Source of the DNA: Bos javanicus
Lineage: Eukaryota; Chordata; Mammalia; Artiodactyla; Bovidae
NCBI RefSeq assembly: GCF_032452875.1
Contig: NC_083885.1
Span: 33,955,925 to 34,019,924 of the forward strand
Direction of reading: 5' to 3'
DNA: 64,000 nt
Part shown: piece by piece, positions 55,341 to 64,000 of the stretch
How positions within the stretch are numbered: position 1 is the first letter of the stretch
Layout of the letters: each line of letters begins with the position of its first letter
Notes under the pieces: model-generated
The model's database searches: none
What the model was told of the DNA's origin: nothing
What the model saw: the letters and a program-made list of their open reading frames with translations, nothing else
Position numbers and translations under genes: made by a program

Positions 55341-55378
55341 AGAAGAGAGGAAGAGAGGGAGAAAGGAAGAAAGGAAGG
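55330..55378. repeat. GA/GGAA-rich purine tract
   Basis: Almost pure purine on the plus strand with repeated ggaa and agag units. Confidence 0.85.
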
Positions 55379-55639
55379 ACTTCAGTGAAGTCTTCATGAA
55401 AGAGGTAAGAAACTGAGCTGGGTGTGGGATTTGAATCAACTAGGAGGGACTGAATGCTTGCTTCTGTTTTCTGGAGAATCAATTCAAGGAGAATCACAAA
55501 GAAAGGAATCTAGGGTTGTGTGGAAACCCCATCAGGGCCACAACTTGCCATGGATGGAGGGTTTCGGGCTGAGCAAGTGAGTTAAGAGTACAAGGTCCCA
55601 GGATGTCTTGCAGAGCTGACAAGTGCTCAGCCATCAGTC

Positions 55640-55830
55640 CTGCGACAGGTATGAACTGAGCACCTACTATGATGCAGGGTTTCTGCTCAGCAGAGAGAGA
55701 GAGACTAGCACAGACCCTGCTTCCATGGAGCTCTGGGGCCCACAGGCTAAACCTGTTCTGAGAGACAAAAAGGAATCAATTAAGGTCCTCACCCAGGGAG
55801 CGATGTAATTTAAGTGGAGTTTCAGAGCCA
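55640..55830 (-). mobile_element. L2 3' end
   Basis: 'gaactgagcacctactatga', 'ccctgcttccatggagctct' and 'tggagtttcagagcc' match the reversed L2 3' order. Confidence 0.5.
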
Positions 55831-55854
55831 TTTATCTTGTTAAGAATGAAGCAT

Positions 55855-55930
55855 GATCTGGAATGAGGGAGACAGGGAGGAAAGAGGGGAGGGAGAGAGA
55901 GAAAAGAAGGAGAAAAGATGGGAAGAAAAT
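55855..55930. repeat. purine tract
   Basis: About 75 bases nearly all A/G on the plus strand (gggag and gaga units). Confidence 0.8.
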
Positions 55931-55934
55931 GATG

Positions 55935-56085
55935 AGAAGCTCCAAATTAGACTTAACTCCCTGAGGGCAAAGTGGGTTTCTGGACGACCCAGTCTTATGT
56001 CTGTCTCATTCACCAGTGTATTCCAGCACCTAGAACAGCACCTGGCCATGACAGGTGCTCAAGAAACATTCACAGAGTGAATGGG
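55935..56085 (+). mobile_element. L2 3' end
   Basis: 'ttaactccctgagggcaaag', 'cattcaccagtgtattccag', 'cacctagaacagcacctggc' and 'aggtgctcaagaaacattc' are a clear L2 terminal sequence. Confidence 0.75.
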
Positions 56086-56179
56086 ATGGGTTGAGACAGG
56101 GTGGGATGGGAACAAGAGGAATTCTGGTGAAGTGAATTAAAGAAGGGCAGAAGAGGAGCCCTGAACTGGGTGTCATGGT

Positions 56180-56275
56180 CCCCAGTGACCAGTCCTTCCT
56201 ACCTCTGCCATTGACCAGCCAAGTGATCAGGCACTTTGATAGCTTTCCTGTAGTTTGTTGCCTCATCTGTTGAAG
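56180..56275 (+). mobile_element. MIR fragment
   Basis: 'cctctgccattgaccagcca', 'agtgatcaggcactttg' and 'gttgcctcatctgttgaa' follow the MIR core in sense. Diverged. Confidence 0.45.
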
Positions 56276-56534
56276 GTAGGGGCTGTTTCAACTTGCCCAC
56301 TAGTTTTCCATAGAATGTGACTGCTTCATGTGGTCAAATTAAAGCCTGAAGAGCCAGTTAATTTGGGACAATGCTAAGTTAAATAAACACAAGCAGGTAT
56401 CTGACCATGGGACATCTCAGAGGTTTGAACATGCCTGGGTGAATTGGGAAGCTCCAAGAAGAAGGTATCAAATGCTGTAACTTCCAAATTTGTTTGACGA
56501 CAGAACCCCAACCTTCAATTTTTCCATTTTCAAT

Positions 56535-56720
56535 CTTTTTTAAAAATATTTGTTTAGCTCCACTGGGTCTTTGGCACAGCACTCAGGTCTTCCATCTTCA
56601 CTGCAGCATTCAGGATCTACTAGTTATGACATGCAGGATCTAGTTCCCTGACCAGAGATTGAACCTGGACCCCCTGCACTGGGATCACAGAGTTTTAGCC
56701 ACTGGACCCCCAGGGAAGAC
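56535..56720 (-). mobile_element. CHR-type tRNA SINE
   Basis: Starts A/T-rich ('tttttaaaaatatttgttta'), then 'gcacagcactcaggtcttcc', 'gatctagttccctgaccaga', 'gattgaacctggaccccctg', 'ccactggacccccagggaag', which reverses to the tRNA head. Confidence 0.8.
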
Positions 56721-57496
56721 CCTTCATTTTCAATCTTACAGAACCTTTCCAGCTCTACTGGTGTCATCCAATGATGTCATCTAATGATGTCACCCAACTT
56801 CTCAGATTTAGCTGATGAAGCGAGTCCGGGTGAGAGGAAAGGAGTCTCTTGTCTCCCGGATGGGGAAAGGGCAGTGCAGGAGACCCAAAGCTGCAGTGAA
56901 GAAGTCCGAAATTGCTATGTGGGCTGAGACCTGGAATCTCGCTCAAAGAAAGCCAGCCATCCTCAGGGCAAGGCATTGATATTCTGGCGTGGTTTTTAAT
57001 TTCCCGTCCCTGGGATTAGCTATGTCAGGGAGGAATCCTTTGGCCGCCTTCTCTCAATACATCCCGGAGCTTTTATTTTGTTACCAATTTCCCTACATTG
57101 TGTGCTTTCTTTGAGAATCATAACCGTGTGAATATTTGACAATTGAATGGTACAAACATCTTGAAACATACAGTTTTCCCCAGAGCTGCATTTCATACTA
57201 TAATCCGAGGTGATCTCAGTTGCCAGAAACACTCACGCCGTTAATGGATTTGGAGGGAAGATGCTAGTAATGAGATTTTCAAATGTGAATTGTTTTGCTT
57301 TCAAACACACAGTGAAATCCAATGAAATATTACCTTCGACACGCCGGGACAGTAAGTCCAACAGATCAAATGAACGCTTGGTATGTGTTTCACACAGGCC
57401 TTTTCTGTTCCAAACAAGAGCTAGAAGGGGATCTGTTTTATTTTTTTCCTGGTGAGATGGCTCCTTGAGCCCTAGAGTTGTGTAATTCTTCTGTAA
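56721..57496. other. repeat-poor single-copy block
   Basis: No repeat recognised between two CHR SINEs. Contains several CpGs (near 57046, 57235 and 57338-57345) and AT-rich core motifs (ttaatgg at about 57240, taatgag at about 57266). No exon recognised. Confidence 0.35.
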
Positions 57497-57713
57497 TTTT
57501 TTAAGACATTATTGTTTATTTATTTATCTGCATCAGGTCTTAGTTGCAGCACATGGGATCCTCAATCTTCATTGCATCACGTGGAATCTTTGGTTGTGGC
57601 ATGTGAACTCATCCTTGAAGCATGTGGGAGCTAGTTTCCTGACCAGGAATTGAACCTGGGCATCCTGCATGGGGAGGGCGGAGTCCCAGTCGCTATACCA
57701 CCAGGGAAGTCTG
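57497..57713 (-). mobile_element. CHR-type tRNA SINE
   Basis: 'gtcttagttgcagcacatgg', 'ggaatctttggttgtggcat', 'ttcctgaccaggaattgaac' and 'ataccaccagggaagtc' read the family in reverse. Confidence 0.85.
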
Positions 57714-57779
57714 TCATCTGTTATTTCTGACACACATTTGGCCTTTCACATCGACAGTCTTGAGAGGTCGATTTCTTTT

Positions 57780-58130
57780 ACTCACTTGTTCAACAAACAC
57801 TGCTTGAGAGCTTACTACGTGCCAGGCAGCTCTGTACACTGAGCGATACAGCAAGGGACAGTGCTTGACGATGTTTACATGTGTTTCTATCATCGTCGAG
57901 CCGACAACCTCAGGAGACACATACACACAATAAACAAGTAAACACAAACGTTTAAACATCAGGTGGCAGTAACAGGCCTGAAGAAAAACAAGCAAGGTAA
58001 GAGTCGGAGAACGATGGGACAGGTCCTGTTTTAGGTGGGGTGTCAGGGCACACCTCTCTGCAGGGGTGACTGCCGAGCAGACAGCCCTGGAGAGAAGAGG
58101 AAACTGGAGGCCAGTGGCTGTTGCGGGCTC
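57780..58130 (-). mobile_element. L2 LINE 3' region
   Basis: 'ttgttcaacaaacactgctt', 'gagcttactacgtgccaggc', 'acagcaagggacag' and 'ggcacacctctctgcagggg' follow the reversed L2 3' order over about 350 bp. Confidence 0.6.
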
Positions 58131-59419
58131 GAGAACGCTTCAGTGATTACGCGGAGCTTTAAGTCCAGCTTTGCCTCATTTCAGATGAGATGTCCCTTTC
58201 ACAGTATCATCCAGCCTCACGGGGAACCAGAGAGAACCATCAGGGCAAGGCAAGACGCTGGATTCGATGCCAGAATCAGAAGGAAGTGAAGCCATAATGC
58301 AAAGAAAGGAAATTCAGGCAGGGCCCAGGCAGGCAGGGCACAAGGAAGACAGGCATCCCGTCCATCGAGTCCTCTTCCTGAGGCAGGATCCCATCCATCG
58401 AGCCTGCCTCTTCCTGACACCCACACTCAGCTGGGTCAAAGTTGAACTCCTCGTCCTCACCCCAGAGCAGCCCCTCTCCCTGACTTCTCCAGCTCCATGA
58501 ATTGTACCCTACATCCACCTGGTCATCTCACTGTGGTTCATCAAGCTCCCCACCTCACCCCACCACCCAGTTCCCTTCCTTCTCCACTTGTCACACCCTC
58601 CAGACCTCCACAAATGGCATGTGGGACACTTCCCCTCCAGCCCTCAAGCCTGGTCATATCTAAACGCTTATCGAACCATCTTGAAATTACATCACAGTTT
58701 CCTTTAAAAGGGTCAGCAGAAGAGAACCTAGAAAGTTGCCACTTTCAAATGAAGCCACATGAGAAACACTAGCGATCGCTCCAGAAATACTTCGCCACCC
58801 CACTGCCAAGTGAGTGCTGGCACACCCGGAATTTTCTGAAGCAATGGGAGCAAAGATCTGGGAGATGGAGCCATCCTTTCAACAGAAAGGGAAGCTGGCC
58901 AAGGAATCCTTTCATTCTGGTTTCTGCAAGACCCTGCCTTTCATCGAGGTGAGTGGGGAGTCCGGGAGAACTCTATTGAAGTGCCACCATGGAAACACAT
59001 TCTGGGTGTTAATCTAGCAAATACCTCTTGGAAAGGAGCTTAAAGTTCAGCCAGAGATGCTGCTTTGCATCTGGGTGGGCGAGGTGCAGAACATGCCGGC
59101 GCCCACAGAAGGGGAGGTCTGGAGAGGGAGAAGGGGCTTGGTGTGGCCCTGCAGGCTGCTCCAGAGCCCCTCTGCCCCCACTAGCTGTCACTGCCAACAT
59201 TGCTACCCATGGCAACATCTCCCTGCGTCAGGTTTTGCTGGTTGGAGGAGCACACTCAGCCCATGTGAAAAATAAGCCAGAGTGCTGGAGGGTTACAGAC
59301 AAGACCCTCAGCCAATGAGGAGCGAGAGCTGATACCTTACTGGTGCAAGATAAATGCTTCAGCTCCCTTGCTCCTTGATGAGACAATCCTAGGTGTTGCT
59401 CCACACACTCTCCAGAGGG
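58131..59419. other. single-copy DNA, no recognised feature
   Basis: Moderate GC. Overlapping short frames at 58217-58772 and 59009-59318 on both strands have no known domain. No repeat recognised. Confidence 0.4.
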
Positions 59420-59600
59420 CTCCCAGTGAGAATGAACCCAATTACCAGCAGTAACACTCCGATTATTGGCTTTCTCTCTTTCCTGTCTGGCCTCCCCACT
59501 CCCTCACAATGCTTGTTGGGATCACATCACAGGTAAGCTTCGTGTACCCATTTCTTTCTTAGGATCCGCTTTTAGGTAGAACCAAGCTAAGACAATGGGG
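59420..59600 (+). mobile_element. possible LTR 3' end
   Basis: 'ctccccactccctcacaatg', 'cttgttgggatcacatcaca', 'ggatccgcttttaggtagaa' and 'ccaagctaagaca' resemble the end of a common mammalian LTR. The family is not named and the match is weak. Confidence 0.35.
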
Positions 59601-59845
59601 TAACAGGCCCGGTAGTAAGAAAGCCCCCAGTGGCCTGAGGTGTTCAAATGGGCTTTCCTCTTAAGTATCAGTATCAAAGGACAGCCAGTTCCAGGGATGT
59701 GGGAAGAAAGGTGGTGAGCCTCTGAGAGAAGGAATTAAAAAGCCTCCAGAGAAGGTGCCTTGCTAATGCAACCCTGTCAATTAAGTCTGAATGCCCCAAA
59801 GGTTCCCAAGAGAATTTGCACTCAAGAACCCAGTATTAGTCAGCT

Positions 59846-60118
59846 GCTGCTGCTGCTAAGTCGCTTCAGTCATGTCCGAGTCTGTACGGCCCCATAGATG
59901 GCAGCCCACCAGGCTCCCCCATCCCTGGGATTCTCTAGGCAAGCATACTGGAGTGGGTTGCCATTTCCTTCTCCAAGGCATGAAAGTGAAAAGTGAAAGT
60001 GAAGTCGCTCAGTCGTGTCTGACTCTTAGCGACCCCATGGACTGCAGCCTACCAGGCTCCTCTGTCCATGGGATTTTCCAGACAAGAGTACTGGAGTGGG
60101 GTGCCATTGTCTTCTCCG
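59846..60118 (-). mobile_element. Bov-A2 SINE with TSD
   Basis: Full reversed dimer. The exact 11-bp duplication attagtcagct at 59835-59845 and 60119-60129 belongs to the LTR edge. Confidence 0.95.
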
Positions 60119-60374
60119 ATTAGTCAGCTAGGGACACTATAATAAAGTACTGCAGACAGGGCAGCTCAAACGACAGAAATGTATTTCCCCACAGTTCTGG
60201 AGGCTAGAAATATGAAATCAACTGGTTGTTGGTAGAGATGGATTCTTCTGAAAGCTCTGTTTGGCATGAAGATGGCCATTTTCTTCCTGTGTCTTCATAT
60301 GACCTTCCTTCCTCATGTGTTGTGTCCTAATCTCCTCTTCTTTTAAGGACAGCAGTCCCATCAGACTTTGTTTG

Positions 60375-60605
60375 TTTGTTAGTCGCTCAGTCACATCTGA
60401 CTCTTTGGGACCCCATGGACTGCAGCACGCTAGGTTTCCCTATCCTTCACTATCTCCTGGAGTTTGTGCAAACTCATGTCCATTGAGTCAGTGATGCCAT
60501 CCAACCATCTCATCTTCTGTCACCCTCTTCTCCTCCTGCCCTCAATCTTTCCCAGAATCAGGGTTTTTTCCAATGAGTTGGCTCTTCTCATCAAGAGGCC
60601 AAAGT
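60375..60605 (-). mobile_element. BovB 3' end in the LTR
   Basis: 'gttagtcgctcagtcacatc', 'agtgatgccatccaaccatc', 'ctcctcctgccctcaatctt', 'ccaatgagttggctcttctc' and 'aggccaaagta'. The short string atcag on both sides (60360-60364, 60606-60610) may be the target duplication. Confidence 0.9.
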
Positions 60606-60765
60606 ATCAGCCTATTGGATTAGGGCCCACCCATATGACCCTGTTTTACCTTAACCCCCTCTTTAAAGGCCCTATCTCCAAACACTGTCATGGTCTCAGG
60701 TACCAGGGGTTAGGACTTCGACTCATGGCTGTTGTATGGGAGGGGACACAGTTCAGCTCCCAACC

Positions 60766-61232
60766 GGCCCCAAGAGATGCCCACTTCCCAGATGAACAAA
60801 GGACTCTGAATCCACCATCTGTGAGGTTCCTGGATGTGGCAGCTCTTGGTTAGAGCACAAAGCGACAAAGCATAATGAGGCCTGAAATGAGCCTGTCAGA
60901 AATGAGGAGGTGGCAGGACGGGAGGCTATGAAGTCCAAGGCAGTGCAACTATTTGACCCACCAGTGGGTCTGGTCCTATTTCTATGGAAATGAGCTCATT
61001 ATGGCTAAATCTCTTCCCAGCTCCTGGTTGATTCATGAAGTGGTTCTGAATGTTGATAATCACTTCATGAATCACTGACAAACATGAGGACCAAATACGT
61101 GCCACTTGAATTGCCTTCTCTCCTGATGAGCATTCCTGTCTTGAGGTGGGGTGTCCCCCCACCAGCAAACAGGAGTGCAGATGAGAAGTCCATGTGTCAG
61201 AGCCTCGTACTTGTCATTCCACCCTGCTCATT
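60766..61232. other. single-copy DNA, no recognised feature
   Basis: A short imperfect inverted repeat is visible: gattcatgaagtg at 61030-61042 and cacttcatgaatc at 61063-61075. No repeat family or exon. Confidence 0.4.
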
Positions 61233-61245
61233 TTGTCAGGCATTG

Positions 61246-61460
61246 CTAGATTGCTGGTGTTAGTCATTCAGTCATGTCCAACTCTGCAACCCATCGGACT
61301 CTAGCCTGCCAGGCTCCTCCATCCATGGGGATTCTTCAGGCAAGAATACTGGAGTGGGTGGCCATTTCTTTCTTCAGGGGATCTTCCTGAACCAGAGATT
61401 GAATCTTGGTCTCCTGCACTGCAGGCAGATTCTTTACCATCTGAGCCCCCAGGAAAGCCC
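61246..61460 (-). mobile_element. Bov-tA SINE with TSD
   Basis: Reversed Bov-tA from 'gttagtcattcagtcatgtc' to 'tgagcccccaggaaagccc'. A 13-bp duplication ttgtcaggcattg (61233-61245) / ttgtcaggcactg (61461-61473) has one difference. Confidence 0.94.
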
Positions 61461-61473
61461 TTGTCAGGCACTG

Positions 61474-62129
61474 ACTCTCCACAAACATTTAATGATCATT
61501 AATGAGCTAACGCTGCAAGTCACTCTGAAGCTCTCATGACAAGGAGCATGAAAAGATCAGCCATCAAGTTCTGCAACACTGTTTCCAGGGGAAGTAAGAT
61601 GGTGTCACCCAGTAGGTGTCAAGGCGTCCATGTTCCTGCTCAAAGGAGAATCCGCTTCAGCCCAGACTGACATGGCCGCTGCCTCAAGCAAACTGAGAAC
61701 ATCTGTCTCTCAGGCAGACCACAGTCCTCAAAGAAACAGAAACTGAGGGATCAGACTGGAGAGAGAGATACAAGACAGCCTCACTCCCTCACTTCATTCC
61801 CCTCACCTCACTCACCCCACCATGTTGCATTTAGCTACTAGAGAGAATATTGGAGTGACAGAAGACACAGCCTCCAAACCTAAAATCTTCTTGAACATGT
61901 GGGACAAGATACCTGCAGCTCAGAAGCAGAGAAAGATAGACTTTCCTCCCAGATACCTGCCAGCTCGCTTCCTCACTTCACTCTCCTCACCCCACCTGCC
62001 CAGCCACCTCTCAGAAGAGCGTCCATGGTTACCTCTGCTGCCCTCTCCTGATAAGGCTGTTTTCCACAGTGCTTCTCACCACCCACAGCCTTCTAGATCC
62101 ATCTGCTGGCTTCTCTTCTGTCTCCCCCA
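61474..62129. other. single-copy DNA, no recognised feature
   Basis: Two similar pyrimidine-rich stretches (about 61777-61820 and 61966-62000) share 'cctcacttca'. The 135-codon frame from 61822 runs into an L2 tail and is not called. Confidence 0.35.
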
Positions 62130-62260
62130 CCAGCAACTAAGCTCCACACGGCAGGGATCTCCGTCTGTTCTGTTCTCTGCTGCAGTTCCTCAACCTAAAA
62201 CAGAGCTCAGGAGGCATAACATGAGCTGAATAAATATTTGCAGGATGAGTGGCAAGAATT
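62130..62260 (+). mobile_element. L2 3' end
   Basis: 'aagctccacacggcagggat', 'ctccgtctgttctgttctct', 'cctaaaacagagctcaggag' and 'ctgaataaatatttgcagga' give the L2 terminus. Confidence 0.7.
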
Positions 62261-62311
62261 GTGTTGAGCATAAAGAAGAGAACCTGTAGAACTTGAAAGA
62301 AGAGGAATGGG

Positions 62312-62430
62312 GACTTCCCTGGCAGTCCGGTGGTTAAGACTCTATGCTTCCACTGCAGGGGCCATGGGTTCAATTCCTGGATGAGGAACTAAGATTCCAC
62401 AGGCTGCAAAGTGCAGTCAAAATAAAAAAA
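62312..62430 (+). mobile_element. CHR-type tRNA SINE, short
   Basis: tRNA-Glu-like head 'acttccctggcagtccggtg', 'ccatgggttcaattcctgga', then 'gattccacaggctgcaaagt' and an A-rich tail. About 115 bp. Confidence 0.85.
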
Positions 62431-62802
62431 GAAAGAAGAGGAATGTTGCCTGAGTGATTGCTCCTCTCTCTACCCCAGGCGCACATGTATGGCCTCTTGA
62501 ATCCTTGGGGAGGAGGAAGGGGATCTCTGTATCCAAGTTTATACCCAGTTCTCACACCTGTGTGGGCCCAGGCACCCTCAACACATCATGTCAAGCCTGC
62601 ACTAAGTCTGAGGAGAAAAGCTCCCTCAGATGCTGTGATAGAACCACGTGTGGGCAGACCCCAAATGACTCCTGGAGCCCAGACCCTCCTGGGTCTCTCT
62701 TCATTACAAGGCTTATTTGTGTTTGGTTGTGCAGCAGGACAAGTACTACCTGCCATTCAAAATCCAATAATGGTTTTGCTTTTGCTGAAACTATCTACTT
62801 CC
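62431..62802. other. single-copy DNA, no recognised feature
   Basis: Two overlapping plus frames of about 130 codons (62454-62855) run into the MIR and have no known domain. Confidence 0.35.
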
Positions 62803-62915
62803 TCTTCAGTGGAAATGGAACTAAGGCTCAGAGAGGGAAGGTAGTTAACCCATAGTTAACCCACGGTCACACAGAGCTTGCAGTAGAGTCAGGACAGAAA
62901 CAAAAGCCCGTTAAT
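62803..62915 (-). mobile_element. MIR fragment
   Basis: 'aactaaggctcagagaggga', 'ggtagttaacccatagttaa' (with a small internal duplication), 'cggtcacacagagcttgcag'. Confidence 0.6.
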
Positions 62916-63160
62916 CCCCGTGGTAGGGTATATGTTTCCACACTAAGCTGTCTACCCATATTTCCAAGTAGAAAAGACTAACTGAGGAAGGAAATAACTG
63001 ACCATCCCAACTGCTTTTATGTCAACTTGAAGAAACCAGGTGGGTGAGCTCAAGGATTTCTGAGGCCTTTGGTTGCCTGGAAACCCCATATATTTGGTTA
63101 AAAAAAAAAAAAAAAAGGTACCCTGACGGACATCTCAACTGAGTGCCCTGTTGTAAGATG

Positions 63161-63237
63161 TTGTTGTTTAGTCATGCAGTCGTGTCCGACTCTTTGTGAC
63201 CCCATGGATGGTAGCATGGCAGGCTCCTCCATCCCTA
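63161..63237 (-). mobile_element. 77-bp Bov-A SINE stub with TSD
   Basis: Only 'ttgttgtttagtcatgcagt', 'cgtgtccgactctttgtgac' and 'ggcaggctcctccatcc' remain, but the exact 10-bp duplication ttgtaagatg at 63151-63160 and 63238-63247 shows it inserted already truncated. Confidence 0.93.
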
Positions 63238-63394
63238 TTGTAAGATGGGCAATAGGAAGTCAGAAAGTCACATGAAAAGGAACTAGGAGAGAGGGCCAGA
63301 CCTCCAATACTATTTAGGCCATTTTTAACCACATCCTTCCACTCTGATCATCAACTATAGACGTGAGGGGGAAAAGACTTAAGTGTCATTTGCC

Positions 63395-63475
63395 CAAATG
63401 CCCATTTTCCAGAAGAGGAGACTGAGGTTGAAAGGACCAGGTGAGTATCAGAATCTGGAACTGAGGTCTAGGCTT
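63395..63475 (-). mobile_element. MIR fragment
   Basis: 'cccattttccagaagaggag' with 'actgaggttgaaagg' is the reversed MIR core. Confidence 0.5.
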
Positions 63476-63564
63476 CTTTTCCCCACTGCCATCCTCCCTG
63501 GGGGAGAAAGCAGGGCCTCCAGACCACAATTTCAGGGCTGCTGAGGACACTGCCCAGTGTCCAC

Positions 63565-63725
63565 GGGCCTTGGAGTCCAGCCTCATGCCAGCTGGGTGAC
63601 CTCAAGTGAGTCATTTCACTACCTGGACCCACAGTTTCTTCTTAGTGTCTTTCTTCTTAGTGTCTTGGAAATGCCCAAATACGACCAGCTCAGTGAGCTG
63701 CCCAGCACAAAACAGGCACTCGATG
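63565..63725 (+). mobile_element. MIR with an internal 15-bp tandem duplication
   Basis: 'gggccttggagtccagcctc', 'gctgggtgacctcaagtgag', 'tcatttcactacctgg' in MIR sense order. tttcttcttagtgtc occurs twice in tandem (63635-63649, 63650-63664) at the core. Confidence 0.6.
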
Positions 63726-64000
63726 TCTGTGTCCTTTTTTTTTCTCCCTGTCTTTTTCTTTCCACCTTTTATCCCATTGGGTAGTGAGATCTTCATTCCT
63801 TTACCATAACTATTTCTGTTCATGTTAAAATGGAGACAAGGAAATGTCTGTAAAGCCAGGTGGGGTTGAGGGGAGGTGCCGGGCAGGTTTGAACTGGGCC
63901 TTGGACGATGAGTGGACATTTTCCAAGTAGACAAGCAAGGGCGGGAATTCCAGGGTAACAGGGTCACTTATACAAAAGCACATAGATCCGAGAACAGAAA

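Larger units (their letters stand above)
59832..60765 (-). mobile_element. MLT1-type MaLR LTR, split by Bov-A2 and BovB
   Basis: LTR pieces: 59832-59845; 60130-60374 ('ctataataaagtactgcaga', 'cagttctggaggctagaaat', 'cctgtgtcttcatatgacct', 'ttaaggacagcagtccc'); and 60606-60765 ('ctattggattagggcccacc', 'taaaggccctatctccaaac', 'gggaggggacacagttcagc'). Reversed MLT1 order, no internal genes. Confidence 0.75.

Noticed and set aside
59530..59538. Perfect-looking 5' splice donor CAG|GTAAGC
   Set aside because: Lies in probable LTR text with no coding frame or partner acceptor that I can support.
61822..62229. 135-codon plus-strand ORF
   Set aside because: Runs into an L2 tail; low-complexity Ser/Pro-rich composition; no known domain.

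Overview
This window looks like intergenic or intronic DNA from a ruminant, most likely a bovid of cattle type. The diagnosis rests on clade-restricted mobile elements: BovB (RTE-type LINE, also seen as Art2A pieces), Bov-A2 dimeric SINEs, tRNA-headed Bov-tA SINEs, older cetartiodactyl CHR-type tRNA SINEs and a ruminant L1 (L1_BT type). I recognise no intact protein-coding gene, rRNA, tRNA, snRNA or CRISPR array. Almost every long open frame lies in, or runs into, a LINE, SINE, LTR or DNA transposon. Bacterial-style features (operons, RBS, riboswitches) do not apply.

Layout. 1-29 kb: mostly single-copy DNA with scattered old repeats (MER5A, L1M, MIR, L2, MLT1-like LTR) and younger Bov-tA, Bov-A2, CHR and BovB insertions. 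A repeat-poor stretch at 13.5-15.1 kb contains clustered homeodomain, TCF/LEF and SOX/POU-like motifs and is the best candidate for a conserved regulatory element. 29-41 kb: an almost continuous run of plus-strand L1 sequence (ruminant L1 3' ends and several fossil L1M copies) that later insertions have broken up. One insertion is a Tigger1-type DNA transposon (38626-40238, flanked by TA) which itself hosts a processed ferritin light chain (FTL) pseudogene and a Bov-tA SINE. 41.8-52.5 kb: an essentially full-length ruminant L1 on the minus strand (5' UTR, ORF1, ORF2, 3' UTR, reversed A-rich tail). It has a 14-bp target-site duplication and sits inside an old MIR. Three BovB loci and at least two Bov-A2 copies have inserted into it, giving stacks three to four insertions deep. 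52.5-64 kb: single-copy DNA with L2, MIR, MER5A, CHR, MLT1 and a few young SINEs.

The elements do not form a pathway, but the nesting gives a relative insertion history. MIR, L2, L1M, MER5A, Tigger and MLT1 came first. CHR SINEs and ruminant L1 followed. BovB, Bov-A2 and Bov-tA are mostly latest, many with clear target-site duplications. I see no evidence for a novel multi-gene biological system here. The items most worth checking are the repeat-poor block at 13.9-14.5 kb, the FTL pseudogene with its altered iron-responsive element, the large inverted BovB pair, the inverted Bov-A2 pair, and the tandem units in the L1 5' UTR. Family names were assigned by recognising consensus features by eye, without a database search, so boundaries are good to about 5-20 bases unless a target-site duplication fixes them.
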